Position numbers and translations under genes: made by a program. The notes beneath the pieces were generated by a model, which was not told where the DNA came from, ran no database searches, and worked only from the letters and a program-made list of their open reading frames with translations. Positions 43,917-52,844 of a stretch of 64,000 nt of DNA are shown piece by piece (positions within the stretch are counted from its first letter, which is position 1; each line of letters starts with the position of its first letter). The DNA is from Aminomonas paucivorans DSM 12260 (GTDB taxonomy: Bacteria; Synergistota; Synergistia; Synergistales; Synergistaceae): assembly GCF_000165795.1 (NCBI RefSeq), contig NZ_CM001022.1:1178001-1242000 (forward strand), given 5' to 3'.

Positions 43917-44363
43917 GTGGAGACCCTGCGGGTTCGGGTCCGGCGCGGCGTCGAGGCGTCGGACCTGCCCCTTCCTGAGCCCGCCTCGGAGCACGCCTCC
44001 GGGGCGGACCTGCGGTCCTCCGAGGCGGGGATCCTCCAGCCCGGGGAGATCCGGGCCTTCGGGACGGGGCTTTCCGTGGAAATCCCCCCGGGGTACGAGT
44101 TTCAGGTGCGTCCCCGAAGCGGTCTGGCCCTCAAGTCCGGGGTCACGGTGCTCAACACCCCCGGGACCATCGATGCGGACTACCGGGGGGAGATCCGGGT
44201 GATCCTGTACAACGCAAGCCGGGTACCCTTCGAGGTCCGCCGGGGAGACCGCGTCGCCCAGCTGGTACTGGCGCCGGTGGTCCGGGCGCTCTGGGACGAG
44301 GCGGAATGCCTGGAGGAGACCTCCCGACAGGAGGGGGGCTTCGGCAGCACCGGGGTCCGCTGA
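43917..44363 (+). CDS. dut: deoxyuridine 5'-triphosphate nucleotidohydrolase (dUTPase)
   Basis: A 148-residue trimeric dUTPase, which keeps dUTP out of DNA and supplies dUMP. Motif 1 is HASGADLRSS, motif 2 RPRSGLALKSGV, motif 3 NTPGTIDADYRGEI, motif 4 RGDRVAQLVLAPV and motif 5 near the C-terminus RQEGGFGSTG. The start is GTG 43917, 5 bases after the pnp stop; no better ribosome site is visible. It is probably co-transcribed with pnp. Confidence 0.93.
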   Translation: METLRVRVRRGVEASDLPLPEPASEHASGADLRSSEAGILQPGEIRAFGTGLSVEIPPGYEFQVRPRSGLALKSGVTVLNTPGTIDADYRGEIRVILYNASRVPFEVRRGDRVAQLVLAPVVRALWDEAECLEETSRQEGGFGSTGVR

Positions 44364-44414
44364 CCTTCGGCGAACCCCCTGCGCAGGACCGGGGCCGAAG
44401 AGAAGAAGGCAGAA

Positions 44415-44453
44415 CAAGGGGAGGGGCGCCTGACGGCGCCCCTCCCCTTGTCT
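44415..44453. terminator. terminator between dut and the NSS operon
   Basis: CAAGGGGAGGGGCGCC (44415-44430) and its complement ending 44450, loop TGAC, followed by TCTAT. The genes on both sides converge on it. Confidence 0.75.
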
Positions 44454-44485
44454 ATCGTTTCTCTCCCGTTATGGTGGCCCGACCC

Positions 44486-44584
44486 TCAGGCCTTCTTGCC
44501 TTCCGCCTTCATGGCGGCGGCCAGGCACCAGATGAATCCTCCGTAGACCAGTCCCAGGATGATCACCATGGTCACTTTCCACAT
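44486..44584 (-). CDS. MetS-like small subunit of an NSS transporter
   Basis: A 32-residue peptide, starting ATG 44584 with GGAGGGATCCCC before it. It has one hydrophobic segment (VTMVIILGLVYGGFIWCL) and a Lys-rich tail (MKAEGKKA). It follows the NSS transporter by 13 bases in the same operon. MetS is the small subunit of the MetP methionine transporter of Corynebacterium. The layout is the same, but the substrate is not shown. Confidence 0.72.
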   Translation of the reverse strand: MWKVTMVIILGLVYGGFIWCLAAAMKAEGKKA

Positions 44585-44597
44585 GAGGGGATCCCTC

Positions 44598-46076
44598 CTA
44601 ATCCTTGATCTGGAGCTTGTACTTCATGATGTCCGCCAGCCAGCCGTTGAGGACGAAGAACACCACCGCGGCGAGGCCCCACTGGACGAACATGGTGCCG
44701 GGGGTATAGGTGTACTTGGCGAGGGGCAGGAACTTGTACCACTCTCCGGGGTACCACTCGATGGACTGCTTCACCCACCAGCCGAAGATGATCACGAACC
44801 ACAGGGGGAACAGCTTGATGAGGCTCCACATCCACTCGACCTTGAGGTCCGAGCAGGGCTCGATGAACTCCACCCAGATCTTCTTGACCCCGTAGCGGAT
44901 GGCTCCCAGGGAGAAGAGGAGCCCGGAGATGAGCAGCCCCACCCCCCAGACCCAGTCCTGGTTCTCGAAGAAGGTGTTGTCCATGGCGGAGGGGGCGCCG
45001 CAGACCACGCAGGCGATGCCGATGACCCAGGTGGCCTTCTTGCGGTCGAAGCCCGCGTCCGCCAGGATGCGGCTGCCCAGCTCGATCATGGCGATCTCGG
45101 AACTCAACGCCGCCATGATGAGGGCCGCGAAGAAGGCGATGGCCATGATCACCCCGCCGGGGATCTCGGAGAAGAGGCGGGTGAGGTGGACGAAGGTCAT
45201 CCCGTTGTTCCCCGCCTTGACCGCCGCCATGGGGTCCGGGGCGAAAGCGAAGATGGTGGGGATGACGCACAGGGAGGCCAGGGAGGCGGCGGTGGTGTCC
45301 GCGAAGGCGGTGGTGACGGAGTTGAGGAGGATGTCCTCGTTCTTCTTGGTGTAGACGTAGTACGTCAGGAAGAGCCCCCAACCCGCCCCGGTGGACCAGG
45401 CCGCCTGGGTGAAGGCCTCCAGGTAGGTCTTGGCCTTGAGCACGTCCTCCATGCGCACGGTGAACATGTACTCCAGGCCCTTCCAGGCGTTGGGCAGGAA
45501 GTTCGCCCGGATGGCCAGGAAGATCAGCAGGACGAAGATGGAGGGGATCATGATCTTGTTGGCCTTCTCCAGGCCGTTCTGGACGCCCAGCATGGAGATG
45601 GCCAGGGCGGCGAGGATGGAGACCAGGAAGAACACCAGCCCTGCGGTGGGGTTGGTGATGAAGGCCTTCCAGAGGCCCTCCGTGTCCAGGCCGGGCTTCA
45701 TCACGCCGGTGAGAGCGTAGAGGAAGTACCGGAGGCACCAGCCGATGACCACGGCGTAGTAGAAGGTGATGGCCAGGCAGCACCAGGCCACCCACCCGCC
45801 GATCCAGGTCCACTTGCGGCCCAGCATCTCCTTGAAGGATCCCACCACGCCCATGCGGGCGGTCTTGCCCCACACCGCCTCGGCGCAAAGCAGGGGGACC
45901 GCCCAGAGGAACAACGCGAAGAAATAAGCAATATAGAAGGCGCCTCCGCCGTTGGTGGCGCAGACCCGGGGGAACCGCCAGATGTTACCGGTCCCCACTG
46001 CCATGCCGATGGCCGCGAACACCAGGCCCCAACGGCTCGACCACTGCTCGTTCTGTCCTTTCATTTGCTCCGCCAT
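44598..46076 (-). CDS. NSS-family sodium-dependent amino acid transporter (MetP-like)
   Basis: A 492-residue member of the neurotransmitter:sodium symporter family. The N-terminus SSRWGLVFAAIGMAVGTGNIWRFPRV contains the family TM1 sodium/substrate motif, followed by NGGGAFYIAYFFALF. There are about 12 hydrophobic segments, and the small-subunit gene follows. Amino acid uptake is expected. Its promoter (46256-46228) has an inverted repeat that may be a repressor site. Confidence 0.9.
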   Translation of the reverse strand: MAEQMKGQNEQWSSRWGLVFAAIGMAVGTGNIWRFPRVCATNGGGAFYIAYFFALFLWAVPLLCAEAVWGKTARMGVVGSFKEMLGRKWTWIGGWVAWCCLAITFYYAVVIGWCLRYFLYALTGVMKPGLDTEGLWKAFITNPTAGLVFFLVSILAALAISMLGVQNGLEKANKIMIPSIFVLLIFLAIRANFLPNAWKGLEYMFTVRMEDVLKAKTYLEAFTQAAWSTGAGWGLFLTYYVYTKKNEDILLNSVTTAFADTTAASLASLCVIPTIFAFAPDPMAAVKAGNNGMTFVHLTRLFSEIPGGVIMAIAFFAALIMAALSSEIAMIELGSRILADAGFDRKKATWVIGIACVVCGAPSAMDNTFFENQDWVWGVGLLISGLLFSLGAIRYGVKKIWVEFIEPCSDLKVEWMWSLIKLFPLWFVIIFGWWVKQSIEWYPGEWYKFLPLAKYTYTPGTMFVQWGLAAVVFFVLNGWLADIMKYKLQIKD

Positions 46077-46227
46077 GCTGTTTGAACCTCCTTTTCTCTG
46101 ATTTGCCTGAAGGGACGTTCAAAGGCCGATCCTCTGTGGTTTCGGGACATCACCTCCCCGGGCGCACACGAAAGCGGGAAATCGTCTTGCAGCGCCATCA
46201 CGTTCAAGCCTGCTAGTTACAAGAGGG

Positions 46228-46256
46228 ACAATAAACCAACCGGTGGTTTAGAGCAA
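46228..46256 (-). promoter_or_regulatory. NSS operon promoter with an operator-like inverted repeat
   Basis: Minus strand: TTGCTC (46256-46251), 17 bases, TATTGT (46233-46228). The spacer holds the perfect repeat TAAACCA-accgg-TGGTTTA (46232-46250), a likely binding site for a repressor. Confidence 0.55.
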
Positions 46257-46351
46257 GTGCAAAAGGTTAAGACTTTTTGGTGCAATAAACACATCATAAG
46301 AAAGGACGCCCCCCCTCCCGCGCCCCTCTCCGCAGCGGTCCGGGGAAGGCA

Positions 46352-46360
46352 TGGTACAAT
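46352..46360 (+). promoter_or_regulatory. extended -10 promoter of thrS
   Basis: TGGTACAAT, with TG one base before TACAAT (46355-46360). No good -35 is visible. Confidence 0.45.
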
Positions 46361-46436
46361 GACGAGGTTTCCCCATGGATACCAAGCTATCCGGAGCGCT
46401 GCTCCTCGGAGGCTCCGCGATCTGGGAGGGATGGTC

Positions 46437-48332
46437 ATGCTGCGCTTTGAAGGCCCTTCGGGCAAGGTCTTGGAAACGGAAGAACCCCGTACTTCGGGAG
46501 AGCTTATCACGTCCTGGAAGCTGGGAAAGGGCGTTGTGGCGGCGCGGGTGAACGGGGTCCTGGTGGACCTGTCGACGCCCCTGACGGAAGGGGGGACGGT
46601 GGAGCCCGTGGCGGGGGACTGCGAGGAGGGTCTGGAGATTCTCCGGCACTCTGCGGCGCACCTCATGGCCCAGGCCATCCGGCGCCTCTTCCCGGAGGCC
46701 CGCTTCGGCATCGGCCCGGCGGTGAAGGACGGGTTCTACTACGACGTGCTGCCTCCCCGTGCCCTGACGGAGGAGGACCTCCCGGTCATCCAGGCGGAGA
46801 TGGACCGGATCGTCCAGGAGGATGTGCGGGTGGAGAGGCGGGTCCTCCCTCGGGAAGAGGTGATCCGTCTCTTCCGGCAGAGGGGGGAGATCTTCAAGCT
46901 GGAGCTGCTGGGGGAGATCCCGGACGAGGAGATCTCCACCTACTGGCAGGGGGACTTCGTGGACCTCTGCCGGGGGCCCCACGTGCCCTCCACGTCCCTG
47001 CTGCGTCACGTGAAGCTCCTCTCCCTGGCGGGGGCCTACTGGCGGGGAAACGAGAAGAACGTGATGCTCACCCGCATCTACGGCACCGCCTTCGGGGACA
47101 AGGCTTCCCTGGAGCAGCACCTGAAACGCCTGGAGGAGGCCAAGCAGCGGGACCACCGCAAGCTGGGCCGGGAACTGGACCTCTTCAGCCTCCAGCCCGA
47201 GGCCCCGGGGTTCCCCTTCTTCCACCCCAAGGGCATGGTGGTCCTGGGGGAGCTGGTGAACTTCTGGAAGCGGGAGCACCAGCGCCGGGGGTACTGCGAG
47301 ATCCGCACCCCCCTCATCCTGGATCGGGCCCTCTGGGAGCGCTCCGGCCACTGGGACCACTACCGGGACAACATGTACTTCACCACCATCGATGAACGCC
47401 CCTTCGCGATCAAGCCCATGAACTGTCCCGGGGGCATCCTGGTCTTCAAGAGCAGCACCCGAAGCTACCGGGACCTGCCCCTCCGGATGGGGGAACTGGG
47501 GACGGTGCACCGCCACGAGCGGTCCGGGGTGCTCCACGGCCTCATGAGGGTACGGTGCTTCACCCAGGACGACGCGCACCTGTACTGCACCCCCGACCAG
47601 GTGGCCCAGGAGATCGCCGGGGTCATCGACCTGATGCGCTACGTCTACAAGGACGTGTTCGGCTTCCCCTACCGGGTGGAGCTGTCCACGCGGCCGGAGA
47701 ACTACATGGGGGAACTGTCCCTGTGGAACCTGGCGGAGCAGAAGCTCCAGGAGGCCCTGGAGGCCACGGGGACGCCCTACAAGGTCAACCCCGGGGATGG
47801 GGCGTTCTACGGCCCCAAGATCGACTTCCACCTGGAGGACTGCATCGGCCGTACCTGGCAGTGCGGCACCATCCAGCTGGACTTCCAGATGCCCGAGAAG
47901 TTCGACGTGGCCTATATCGGCCCCGACGGGGCGGAACACCGGCCGGTGATGCTGCACCGCACGGTCTTCGGCAGCCTGGAGCGGTTCCTGGGCATCCTCA
48001 TCGAGCACTACGCCGGGGCCTTCCCCTATTGGCTCGCCCCGGTGCAGGCCAAGATCCTCCCGGTGAGCACGGATCTGCTCCCCTACGCCCGGGAGGTGGA
48101 GGGCATCCTCCAGTCCTGGGGGGTCCGCACGGAGACGGATACCCGGGAGGAGAAGCTGGGCCGCAAGATCCGGGACGCCCAGCTCTCGAAGGTGCCCTAC
48201 ATGCTGGTTCTGGGAGGGCGGGAGGCGGAATCCCGAACCGTGGCGGTGCGGGAGCGTGTCCGGGGCGACCTGGGCAGCCTTTCCCTGGAGGCTCTAAAAG
48301 AGATGCTGGAGGGAGAATACGCCCCCGCCTGA
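46437..48332 (+). CDS. thrS: threonyl-tRNA synthetase
   Basis: A 631-residue class II synthetase. An N-terminal TGS-like domain is followed by the editing domain with LRHSAAHLMAQAIRRLFPEA, and class II motifs including AIKPMNCPGGILVFK and VLHGLMRVRCFTQDDAHLYC. The C-terminal anticodon-binding domain (APVQAKILPVSTDLLPYA) is present. ATG 46437 has GGGAGGG at a 6-base gap; ATG 46431 overlaps that site. The upstream AUG-containing leader is not coding. Confidence 0.94.
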   Translation: MLRFEGPSGKVLETEEPRTSGELITSWKLGKGVVAARVNGVLVDLSTPLTEGGTVEPVAGDCEEGLEILRHSAAHLMAQAIRRLFPEARFGIGPAVKDGFYYDVLPPRALTEEDLPVIQAEMDRIVQEDVRVERRVLPREEVIRLFRQRGEIFKLELLGEIPDEEISTYWQGDFVDLCRGPHVPSTSLLRHVKLLSLAGAYWRGNEKNVMLTRIYGTAFGDKASLEQHLKRLEEAKQRDHRKLGRELDLFSLQPEAPGFPFFHPKGMVVLGELVNFWKREHQRRGYCEIRTPLILDRALWERSGHWDHYRDNMYFTTIDERPFAIKPMNCPGGILVFKSSTRSYRDLPLRMGELGTVHRHERSGVLHGLMRVRCFTQDDAHLYCTPDQVAQEIAGVIDLMRYVYKDVFGFPYRVELSTRPENYMGELSLWNLAEQKLQEALEATGTPYKVNPGDGAFYGPKIDFHLEDCIGRTWQCGTIQLDFQMPEKFDVAYIGPDGAEHRPVMLHRTVFGSLERFLGILIEHYAGAFPYWLAPVQAKILPVSTDLLPYAREVEGILQSWGVRTETDTREEKLGRKIRDAQLSKVPYMLVLGGREAESRTVAVRERVRGDLGSLSLEALKEMLEGEYAPA

Positions 48333-48343
48333 GACGAAGAGCC

Positions 48344-48372
48344 TTGTCACGGGACGGGATCTGTGGTACCGT
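48344..48372 (+). promoter_or_regulatory. promoter of infC-rpmI-rplT
   Basis: TTGTCA (48344-48349), 17 bases, TACCGT (48367-48372). Start point near 48379. Confidence 0.6.
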
Positions 48373-48464
48373 ACCTTCGCATGCAGAAAAGGCATGAAGC
48401 AGAGGACAAGCCCTCTCGCCTGTCGGTCGAAACCGGACTGCCGGGCTGCCTGAAGCGACAGCAC

Positions 48465-48497
48465 AGGCCGGGCGCGTCATGGCGTCCGGCCTTTTTG
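48465..48497 (+). terminator. attenuator terminator upstream of infC
   Basis: A GGCCGGGCGC stem (48466-48475) pairs with GCGTCCGGCC (48482-48491), followed by TTTTTGTG. It lies 40-50 bases before the infC start and after a leader of about 85 bases, the pattern of an L20-type autoregulatory leader. Confidence 0.7.
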
Positions 48498-48539
48498 TGT
48501 GGAATCCAAAGGAAGAAGAAACCAAGGAGGTGGCGTGCT

Positions 48540-49184
48540 ATAGGCATCAAGGACGACGAACCCCGCGTGAATCGGGAGATCCGGGCAAACGAAGTGCTTC
48601 TCATCGACGACCAGAACGTCAAACAGGGCGTCGTGCCCACCCGGCAGGCCTTGCAGCTTGCGGAGGAGCGGGAGCTGGACCTGGTGGAGGTGGCGCCCCT
48701 GGCGAAACCTCCGGTGTGCCGCATCATGGACTACGGCAAATACCGGTTCCAGCAGCAGAAGCGCGACAAGGACGCTCGCAAGAAGCAGAAGAACCAGAGC
48801 GTCAAGGAAATGAAGATGCGCCCCAAGATCGACGTTCACGACTACACCTTCAAGGTCAAGGCGGTCTGTGCCTTCCTGGAGGACGGGCACCGGGTGAAGG
48901 TCTCGGTGTTCTTCCGGGGACGGGAGATGGCGTTCCTGGATCGGGGTCGCGAGGTGCTCGACCGGGTGCGCCGGGACATCGAAGGGTTCGGCAAGGTGGA
49001 GATGGAGCCCCGCATGGAAGGTTCGTACATGCGCATGATGATCGCTCCGGTCCTCCCGACCCTGCCCGTCAAGGAGCCCGCCAAGGAACCCGGAGGGAGT
49101 TCGAAGTCCCCTGCCCCGAAGGCAGCCGCCCCCAAGGCAAAGCCGGAACCCACGAGCGACGACGTATCGCCGCAGGAATCTTAG
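48540..49184 (+). CDS. infC: translation initiation factor IF-3 with an AUA start codon
   Basis: A 214-residue IF-3, which keeps ribosomal subunits apart and checks start codons. The N-terminus reads [23 protein letters not shown], the linker and C-domain include [22 protein letters not shown] and EGSYMRMMI. The C-terminal 40 residues are an added Pro/Ala/Lys-rich tail. No ATG, GTG or TTG fits: AGGAGG (48525-48530) is followed after 9 bases by ATA 48540; ATC 48546 is the other choice. Rare starts are used for infC autoregulation. Confidence 0.9.
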   Translation: MGIKDDEPRVNREIRANEVLLIDDQNVKQGVVPTRQALQLAEERELDLVEVAPLAKPPVCRIMDYGKYRFQQQKRDKDARKKQKNQSVKEMKMRPKIDVHDYTFKVKAVCAFLEDGHRVKVSVFFRGREMAFLDRGREVLDRVRRDIEGFGKVEMEPRMEGSYMRMMIAPVLPTLPVKEPAKEPGGSSKSPAPKAAAPKAKPEPTSDDVSPQES

Positions 49185-49198
49185 AGGAGGGAACTACC

Positions 49199-49396
49199 AT
49201 GCCGAAAGTCAAGACCCATTCTGGGGCGAAGAAGCGTTTCTCCGTGACCGGATCCGGGAAGGTGGTCTACCAGAAGAACGGTCGCCGCCACCTGCTGCAG
49301 TGCAAGAACGCCAAGCGCCGCCGTCGTCTCCGCCAGCAGGGCGTGTTGACCCCGGTCCTTGCCGATACGCTCAAGCAGATGATGCCCTACGCGTGA
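49199..49396 (+). CDS. rpmI: 50S ribosomal protein L35
   Basis: A 65-residue L35 ([21 protein letters not shown] start, [10 protein letters not shown] core). Its ATG 49199 has GAGGAGGG upstream. It is second in the conserved infC-rpmI-rplT operon. Length and sequence are standard. Confidence 0.96.
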   Translation: MPKVKTHSGAKKRFSVTGSGKVVYQKNGRRHLLQCKNAKRRRRLRQQGVLTPVLADTLKQMMPYA

Positions 49397-49434
49397 GCGT
49401 AGACGCCCGCCCGACGGAGAAGGAGTGAAGCGCC

Positions 49435-49791
49435 ATGCGAGTCAAAGGTTCCAGCGCAAGCCGTAACAAACTGAAGAAGCTCTTCAGCATCACCAAGGGC
49501 TTCTGGGGACGCAAGAAGAACGTCTATCGCCGGGCCCGGGAGGCGTACCTGCACGCCCTCTCCAAGTCCTATCACGATCGCAAGGTCAAGAAGCGGGACT
49601 TCCGGCAGCTCTGGATCATCCGCATCAACGCCGCCGCCCGGATGAACGGCATCAGCTACAGCCACCTCATGAACGGCCTGAAGAAGGCCCAGGTGGGAGT
49701 GAACCGGAAGATGCTGGCGGATCTGGCGATCCACGATGCCGCGGCCTTCACCGCCCTGGTGGGCAAGGCCAAGGAGGCGCTGACCCGGTAA
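49435..49791 (+). CDS. rplT: 50S ribosomal protein L20
   Basis: A 118-residue L20, an early 23S rRNA assembly protein and the usual autoregulator of this operon. It begins MRVKGSSASRNKLKKLF and has the GFWGRKKNVYRRAREAYLHAL and FRQLWIIRINAAARMNG blocks. ATG 49435 is 39 bases after rpmI. The leader attenuator upstream of infC would be its likely target. Confidence 0.96.
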   Translation: MRVKGSSASRNKLKKLFSITKGFWGRKKNVYRRAREAYLHALSKSYHDRKVKKRDFRQLWIIRINAAARMNGISYSHLMNGLKKAQVGVNRKMLADLAIHDAAAFTALVGKAKEALTR

Positions 49792-49792
49792 C

Positions 49793-51112
49793 GTGCGGAT
49801 CTACAGCTCTCTGCGCGTCGAGCGCATGCTTGTTCTGGGGTTCCTGTCGCTCATCACGGCAGGAACCCTTGTGCTTTGGGCGGTGGACCGCCTGTCGGGA
49901 CACCCCTTAAGCCTTTTGGACGCCCTCTTCACCGCCACCTCCGCGGTCTGCGTCACGGGGCTTGCGGTGGTGGACACGGGGAGGGATCTGAGCCTGCCCG
50001 CCCAGGGGGTGCTGTTGCTGCTGATCCAGTTGGGGGGCCTGGGGGTGATGACCGCCACCACGGCGTTGCCCCTGGTCTTCGGGATGAAGATCCACCTCCG
50101 GCAGCGGCTTCTCTTCGCGGGAGGGCTGGGGATGGACACTCCCCAGGGGGCGGTGCGGCTGCTGTCCACGGTGCTTCGGTACACCCTGGCGGTGGAGGCC
50201 CTGATGGCCGCACCCCTGTTCTGGGGGTTTCTCCAGAGGGAGGCCCCGGGGCGGGCGGCGTACCTGGCGGTCTTCCACAGCATCAGTGCCTTCTGCAACG
50301 CCGGGTTCTCCCCCTATGGAGACAGTCTGGAGACCTTTGCGGGGACCTTCTGGGTGCCCGGAGCGGTGATGGTCCTCGTCGTCCTGGGGGGGCTGGGGTT
50401 TCCGGTGGCGGCGGAGCTGCGGGCCTGTGCCCGCAGGCGCCACCCCCTCTCCGCCTACACCCGGATGGTGCTGGTCGTCACGGCGGGGCTGATCCTCCTG
50501 GGCACGGTCCTGCTTGCCTTCTCGGAGTGGGACCGGGCGTTTCGGGACCTTCCGCCCCTCCTGAAGGGGTGGAACGCCCTCTTCCACAGCATCACTCCCC
50601 GAACGGCGGGGTTCGACACGGTGGCCCTGAGAAACTTCTCCGGCCTGGGCCTGGGGATCACCCTCACCCTCATGTTTGTGGGGGCTTCCCCGGCCTCCAC
50701 GGGGGGGGGAATCAAGACCACCACCTTTGGGGTGCTGCTGGCCTGTTCCTGGAAGGAAGTCCAGGGGGAGGAGGAGACGGTGGTCTGGGGGCGACGCATT
50801 GATCCGCGAACCCAAAGGAAGGCCCTGGCCCTGACGGTGCTGTACCTGGCCACCCTGTTCCTGGCGGTGCTGGGGCTCTGTCTCTACGAACCCTTCTCCT
50901 TCCGGGACCTGCTCTTCGAGGCCTTCTCCGCCATGGGCACGGTGGGGCTTTCGGTGGGCATCACCCCGAGGCTCACCCCGGAGGGTAAGATGATCCTGGT
51001 GTTTCTGATGTTCTGGGGCCGGGTGGGCATCGTGACCTTCCTCTACGGCATCCTCGCCCGCACCCGTCCCGGGAAGGTCCAGTACCCCTCGGCGCAGATG
51101 CCCATCGGCTAG
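49793..51112 (+). CDS. ktrB: KtrB/TrkH-type potassium uptake transmembrane subunit
   Basis: A 439-residue membrane protein of the TrkH/KtrB family with four repeated M1-P-M2 units. Filter-loop regions include TSAVCVTGLAVVD, FHSISAFCNAGFSPYGDS, FHSITPRTAGFDTVAL and AFSAMGTVGLSVGI. It works with the RCK protein KtrA encoded next, using sodium or membrane potential for K+ uptake. GTG 49793 starts 1 base after the rplT stop, so it may also be read through from that operon. Confidence 0.9.
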   Translation: MRIYSSLRVERMLVLGFLSLITAGTLVLWAVDRLSGHPLSLLDALFTATSAVCVTGLAVVDTGRDLSLPAQGVLLLLIQLGGLGVMTATTALPLVFGMKIHLRQRLLFAGGLGMDTPQGAVRLLSTVLRYTLAVEALMAAPLFWGFLQREAPGRAAYLAVFHSISAFCNAGFSPYGDSLETFAGTFWVPGAVMVLVVLGGLGFPVAAELRACARRRHPLSAYTRMVLVVTAGLILLGTVLLAFSEWDRAFRDLPPLLKGWNALFHSITPRTAGFDTVALRNFSGLGLGITLTLMFVGASPASTGGGIKTTTFGVLLACSWKEVQGEEETVVWGRRIDPRTQRKALALTVLYLATLFLAVLGLCLYEPFSFRDLLFEAFSAMGTVGLSVGITPRLTPEGKMILVFLMFWGRVGIVTFLYGILARTRPGKVQYPSAQMPIG

Positions 51113-51125
51113 GAGGAATCGGGAC

Positions 51126-51803
51126 ATGAAAGAGGAATCCAAGAGCTATCTGGTCATCGGGCTGGGGCGTTTCGGTACGGCCCTGTGCAACCGGCTGGTG
51201 GACCTGGGACAGCGGGTGGTGGGAGTGGACAAGGTGCGCGCCCACGTGGAGGAGCTGGCGGATCGCCTGGATCTGGCGGCGCAGCTGGACGCCACGGACG
51301 AGGAGGCTCTGGTGAAGGTGGGGGCCAAGGACGCGGACGTGGCGGTGGTGGCCATCGGGGAGGGCGTGGAGGCAAGCGTGCTGGCCACGGCCATCCTCCG
51401 GGACCTGGGCATCCCCCTGGTGGTGGCCCGGGCCATCGATCCCCTTCACGCCAAGGTGCTGGAACGGGTGGGGGCCCACCGGGTCTTTTCCCCGGAGCAG
51501 GACATGGGGGTGCGGATGGCGGAGCAGCTGGCCCATCCTTGGCTGGCCCACTTCACGGCCCTGCAACAGACGGATTTTCTGGTGGGGGAGATGGCCCCGC
51601 TGGAGGAGATGACCGGCAAGACGCTGCAGGACCTGCATTTCACCCATCGCTACAAGGCCATGATCCTCCTGGTGGAACGCGGGGGTACCCGCTTTCTCCC
51701 CCGGGCGGACACGGTGATCCTGCCCACGGACCGTCTTTGGGTGGCTGGAAGGCAGGAGGACCTGGCCCAGTGGCTGGATGGGACGGATTCGGAAGGGAAG
51801 TGA
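51126..51803 (+). CDS. ktrA: KtrA/TrkA-type RCK regulatory subunit of potassium uptake
   Basis: A 225-residue RCK protein. The N-terminal Rossmann part (YLVIGLGRFGTALCNRLVDLG) binds nucleotide, and a TrkA-C domain covers about residues 140-220. It gates KtrB. Its ATG is 14 bases after ktrB, with AGGAGG upstream. The next gene (pheS) is close by, so the transcript may continue. Confidence 0.92.
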   Translation: MKEESKSYLVIGLGRFGTALCNRLVDLGQRVVGVDKVRAHVEELADRLDLAAQLDATDEEALVKVGAKDADVAVVAIGEGVEASVLATAILRDLGIPLVVARAIDPLHAKVLERVGAHRVFSPEQDMGVRMAEQLAHPWLAHFTALQQTDFLVGEMAPLEEMTGKTLQDLHFTHRYKAMILLVERGGTRFLPRADTVILPTDRLWVAGRQEDLAQWLDGTDSEGK

Positions 51804-51807
51804 CGGG

Positions 51808-52842
51808 ATGAGCGACATGCTCCGGGATGTGGAGCGGATGGAGGCAGCCTTCGCCGAGACCATGGAGAAGGTTCGGTCCCTGGGGGACCTGGAAGCCCTC
51901 CGGCTGGAGTACCTGGGCAAGAAGGGCGCGTTGACAGGGCTGCTTCGTCTCCTGGGCCAGGCGGCCCCGGAGGAGCGTCCGGCCCTGGGTCAGGCGGTGA
52001 ACCGGCTTCGGGACGCCTGCGAGGAGAGCCTGAAGGTCCGGGCGGCGGAACTGCGGGAGCAGGAAGAGGAGGCGGCGGAGGCCCGGGACCGGGTGGACGT
52101 GTCCCTCCCCGGGTGCGGTCGCCCCTACGGCCGCCCCCATCCGGTGGTACAGACCTTTCAGGAGATCCTGGACATCTTCGTCTCCCTGGGCTTCTCCGTG
52201 GCCTCGGGCCCGGAGATCGAGACGGACTTCTTCAACTTCGAGGCCCTGAACTTCAAGGCCCACCACCCCGCCCGGGACATGCAGGACACCTTCTTCGTGG
52301 AGAAGGATCGCCTGCTGCGGACCCACACCTCCCCGGTGCAGGTGCGGAGCATGCTGGCCCAGGGGGCGCCCCTTCGGATCGTCATTCCCGGACGGGTGTA
52401 TCGCCGGGACAGCGACCCGACCCATTCCCCCATGTTCCATCAGGTGGAGGGGCTGCTCCTGGACGAGAACATCTCCGTGGCGGACCTGAAGGGCTGCCTG
52501 CAGGCCTTCGTGGACGCCATCTTCGGGCGTCCCCTGCGGTCCCGCTTCCGGGGAAGTTACTTCCCCTTCACGGAGCCCTCCCTGGAGATGGACGTGGAGT
52601 GCGTGGTCTGCGCGGGGAATCCCGCGGGGTGCCGGGTCTGCAAGGGGACCGGCTGGCTGGAGATCCTGGGGGCGGGGATGGTGCACCCCAACGTGCTGCG
52701 CAGCGGAGGGGTGGACCCGGAACGCTACGGCGGCTTCGCCTGGGGCATGGGGGTGGACCGGGTGGCCATGCTCAAGTACGGCCTCTCGGACCTGCGTCCC
52801 CTCTTCGAGGGAGACCTGGCGTACCTGACGGGGGGGAACTAG
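51808..52842 (+). CDS. pheS: phenylalanyl-tRNA synthetase alpha subunit
   Basis: A 344-residue PheS. A coiled-coil N-terminal tRNA-binding part (about 1-85) precedes the class II core: HPVVQTFQEILDIFVSLGF (motif 1 region), RDMQDTFFVEK, THSPMFHQVEGLL (motif 2) and a late GMGVDRVAMLKYG (motif 3). The catalytic alpha-beta tetramer needs PheT, which starts 3 bases after its stop. It starts 5 bases after ktrA. Confidence 0.95.
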   Translation: MSDMLRDVERMEAAFAETMEKVRSLGDLEALRLEYLGKKGALTGLLRLLGQAAPEERPALGQAVNRLRDACEESLKVRAAELREQEEEAAEARDRVDVSLPGCGRPYGRPHPVVQTFQEILDIFVSLGFSVASGPEIETDFFNFEALNFKAHHPARDMQDTFFVEKDRLLRTHTSPVQVRSMLAQGAPLRIVIPGRVYRRDSDPTHSPMFHQVEGLLLDENISVADLKGCLQAFVDAIFGRPLRSRFRGSYFPFTEPSLEMDVECVVCAGNPAGCRVCKGTGWLEILGAGMVHPNVLRSGGVDPERYGGFAWGMGVDRVAMLKYGLSDLRPLFEGDLAYLTGGN

Positions 52843-52844
52843 AC

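Larger units (their letters stand above)
46077..46436. other. regulatory region between the NSS operon and thrS
   Basis: 360 bases without a gene. It contains the NSS promoter with an operator-like repeat (46228-46256), a pyrimidine-rich stretch, and the thrS promoter (46352-46360). The thrS leader is about 70 bases with short hairpins (GGATA...TATCC and a GGAG...CTCC stem) and shows no T-box. Confidence 0.5.

Noticed and set aside
46361-46436. T-box riboswitch in the thrS leader (and leuS, pheS leaders)
   Set aside because: Leaders are too short and the T-box core sequence is not present.
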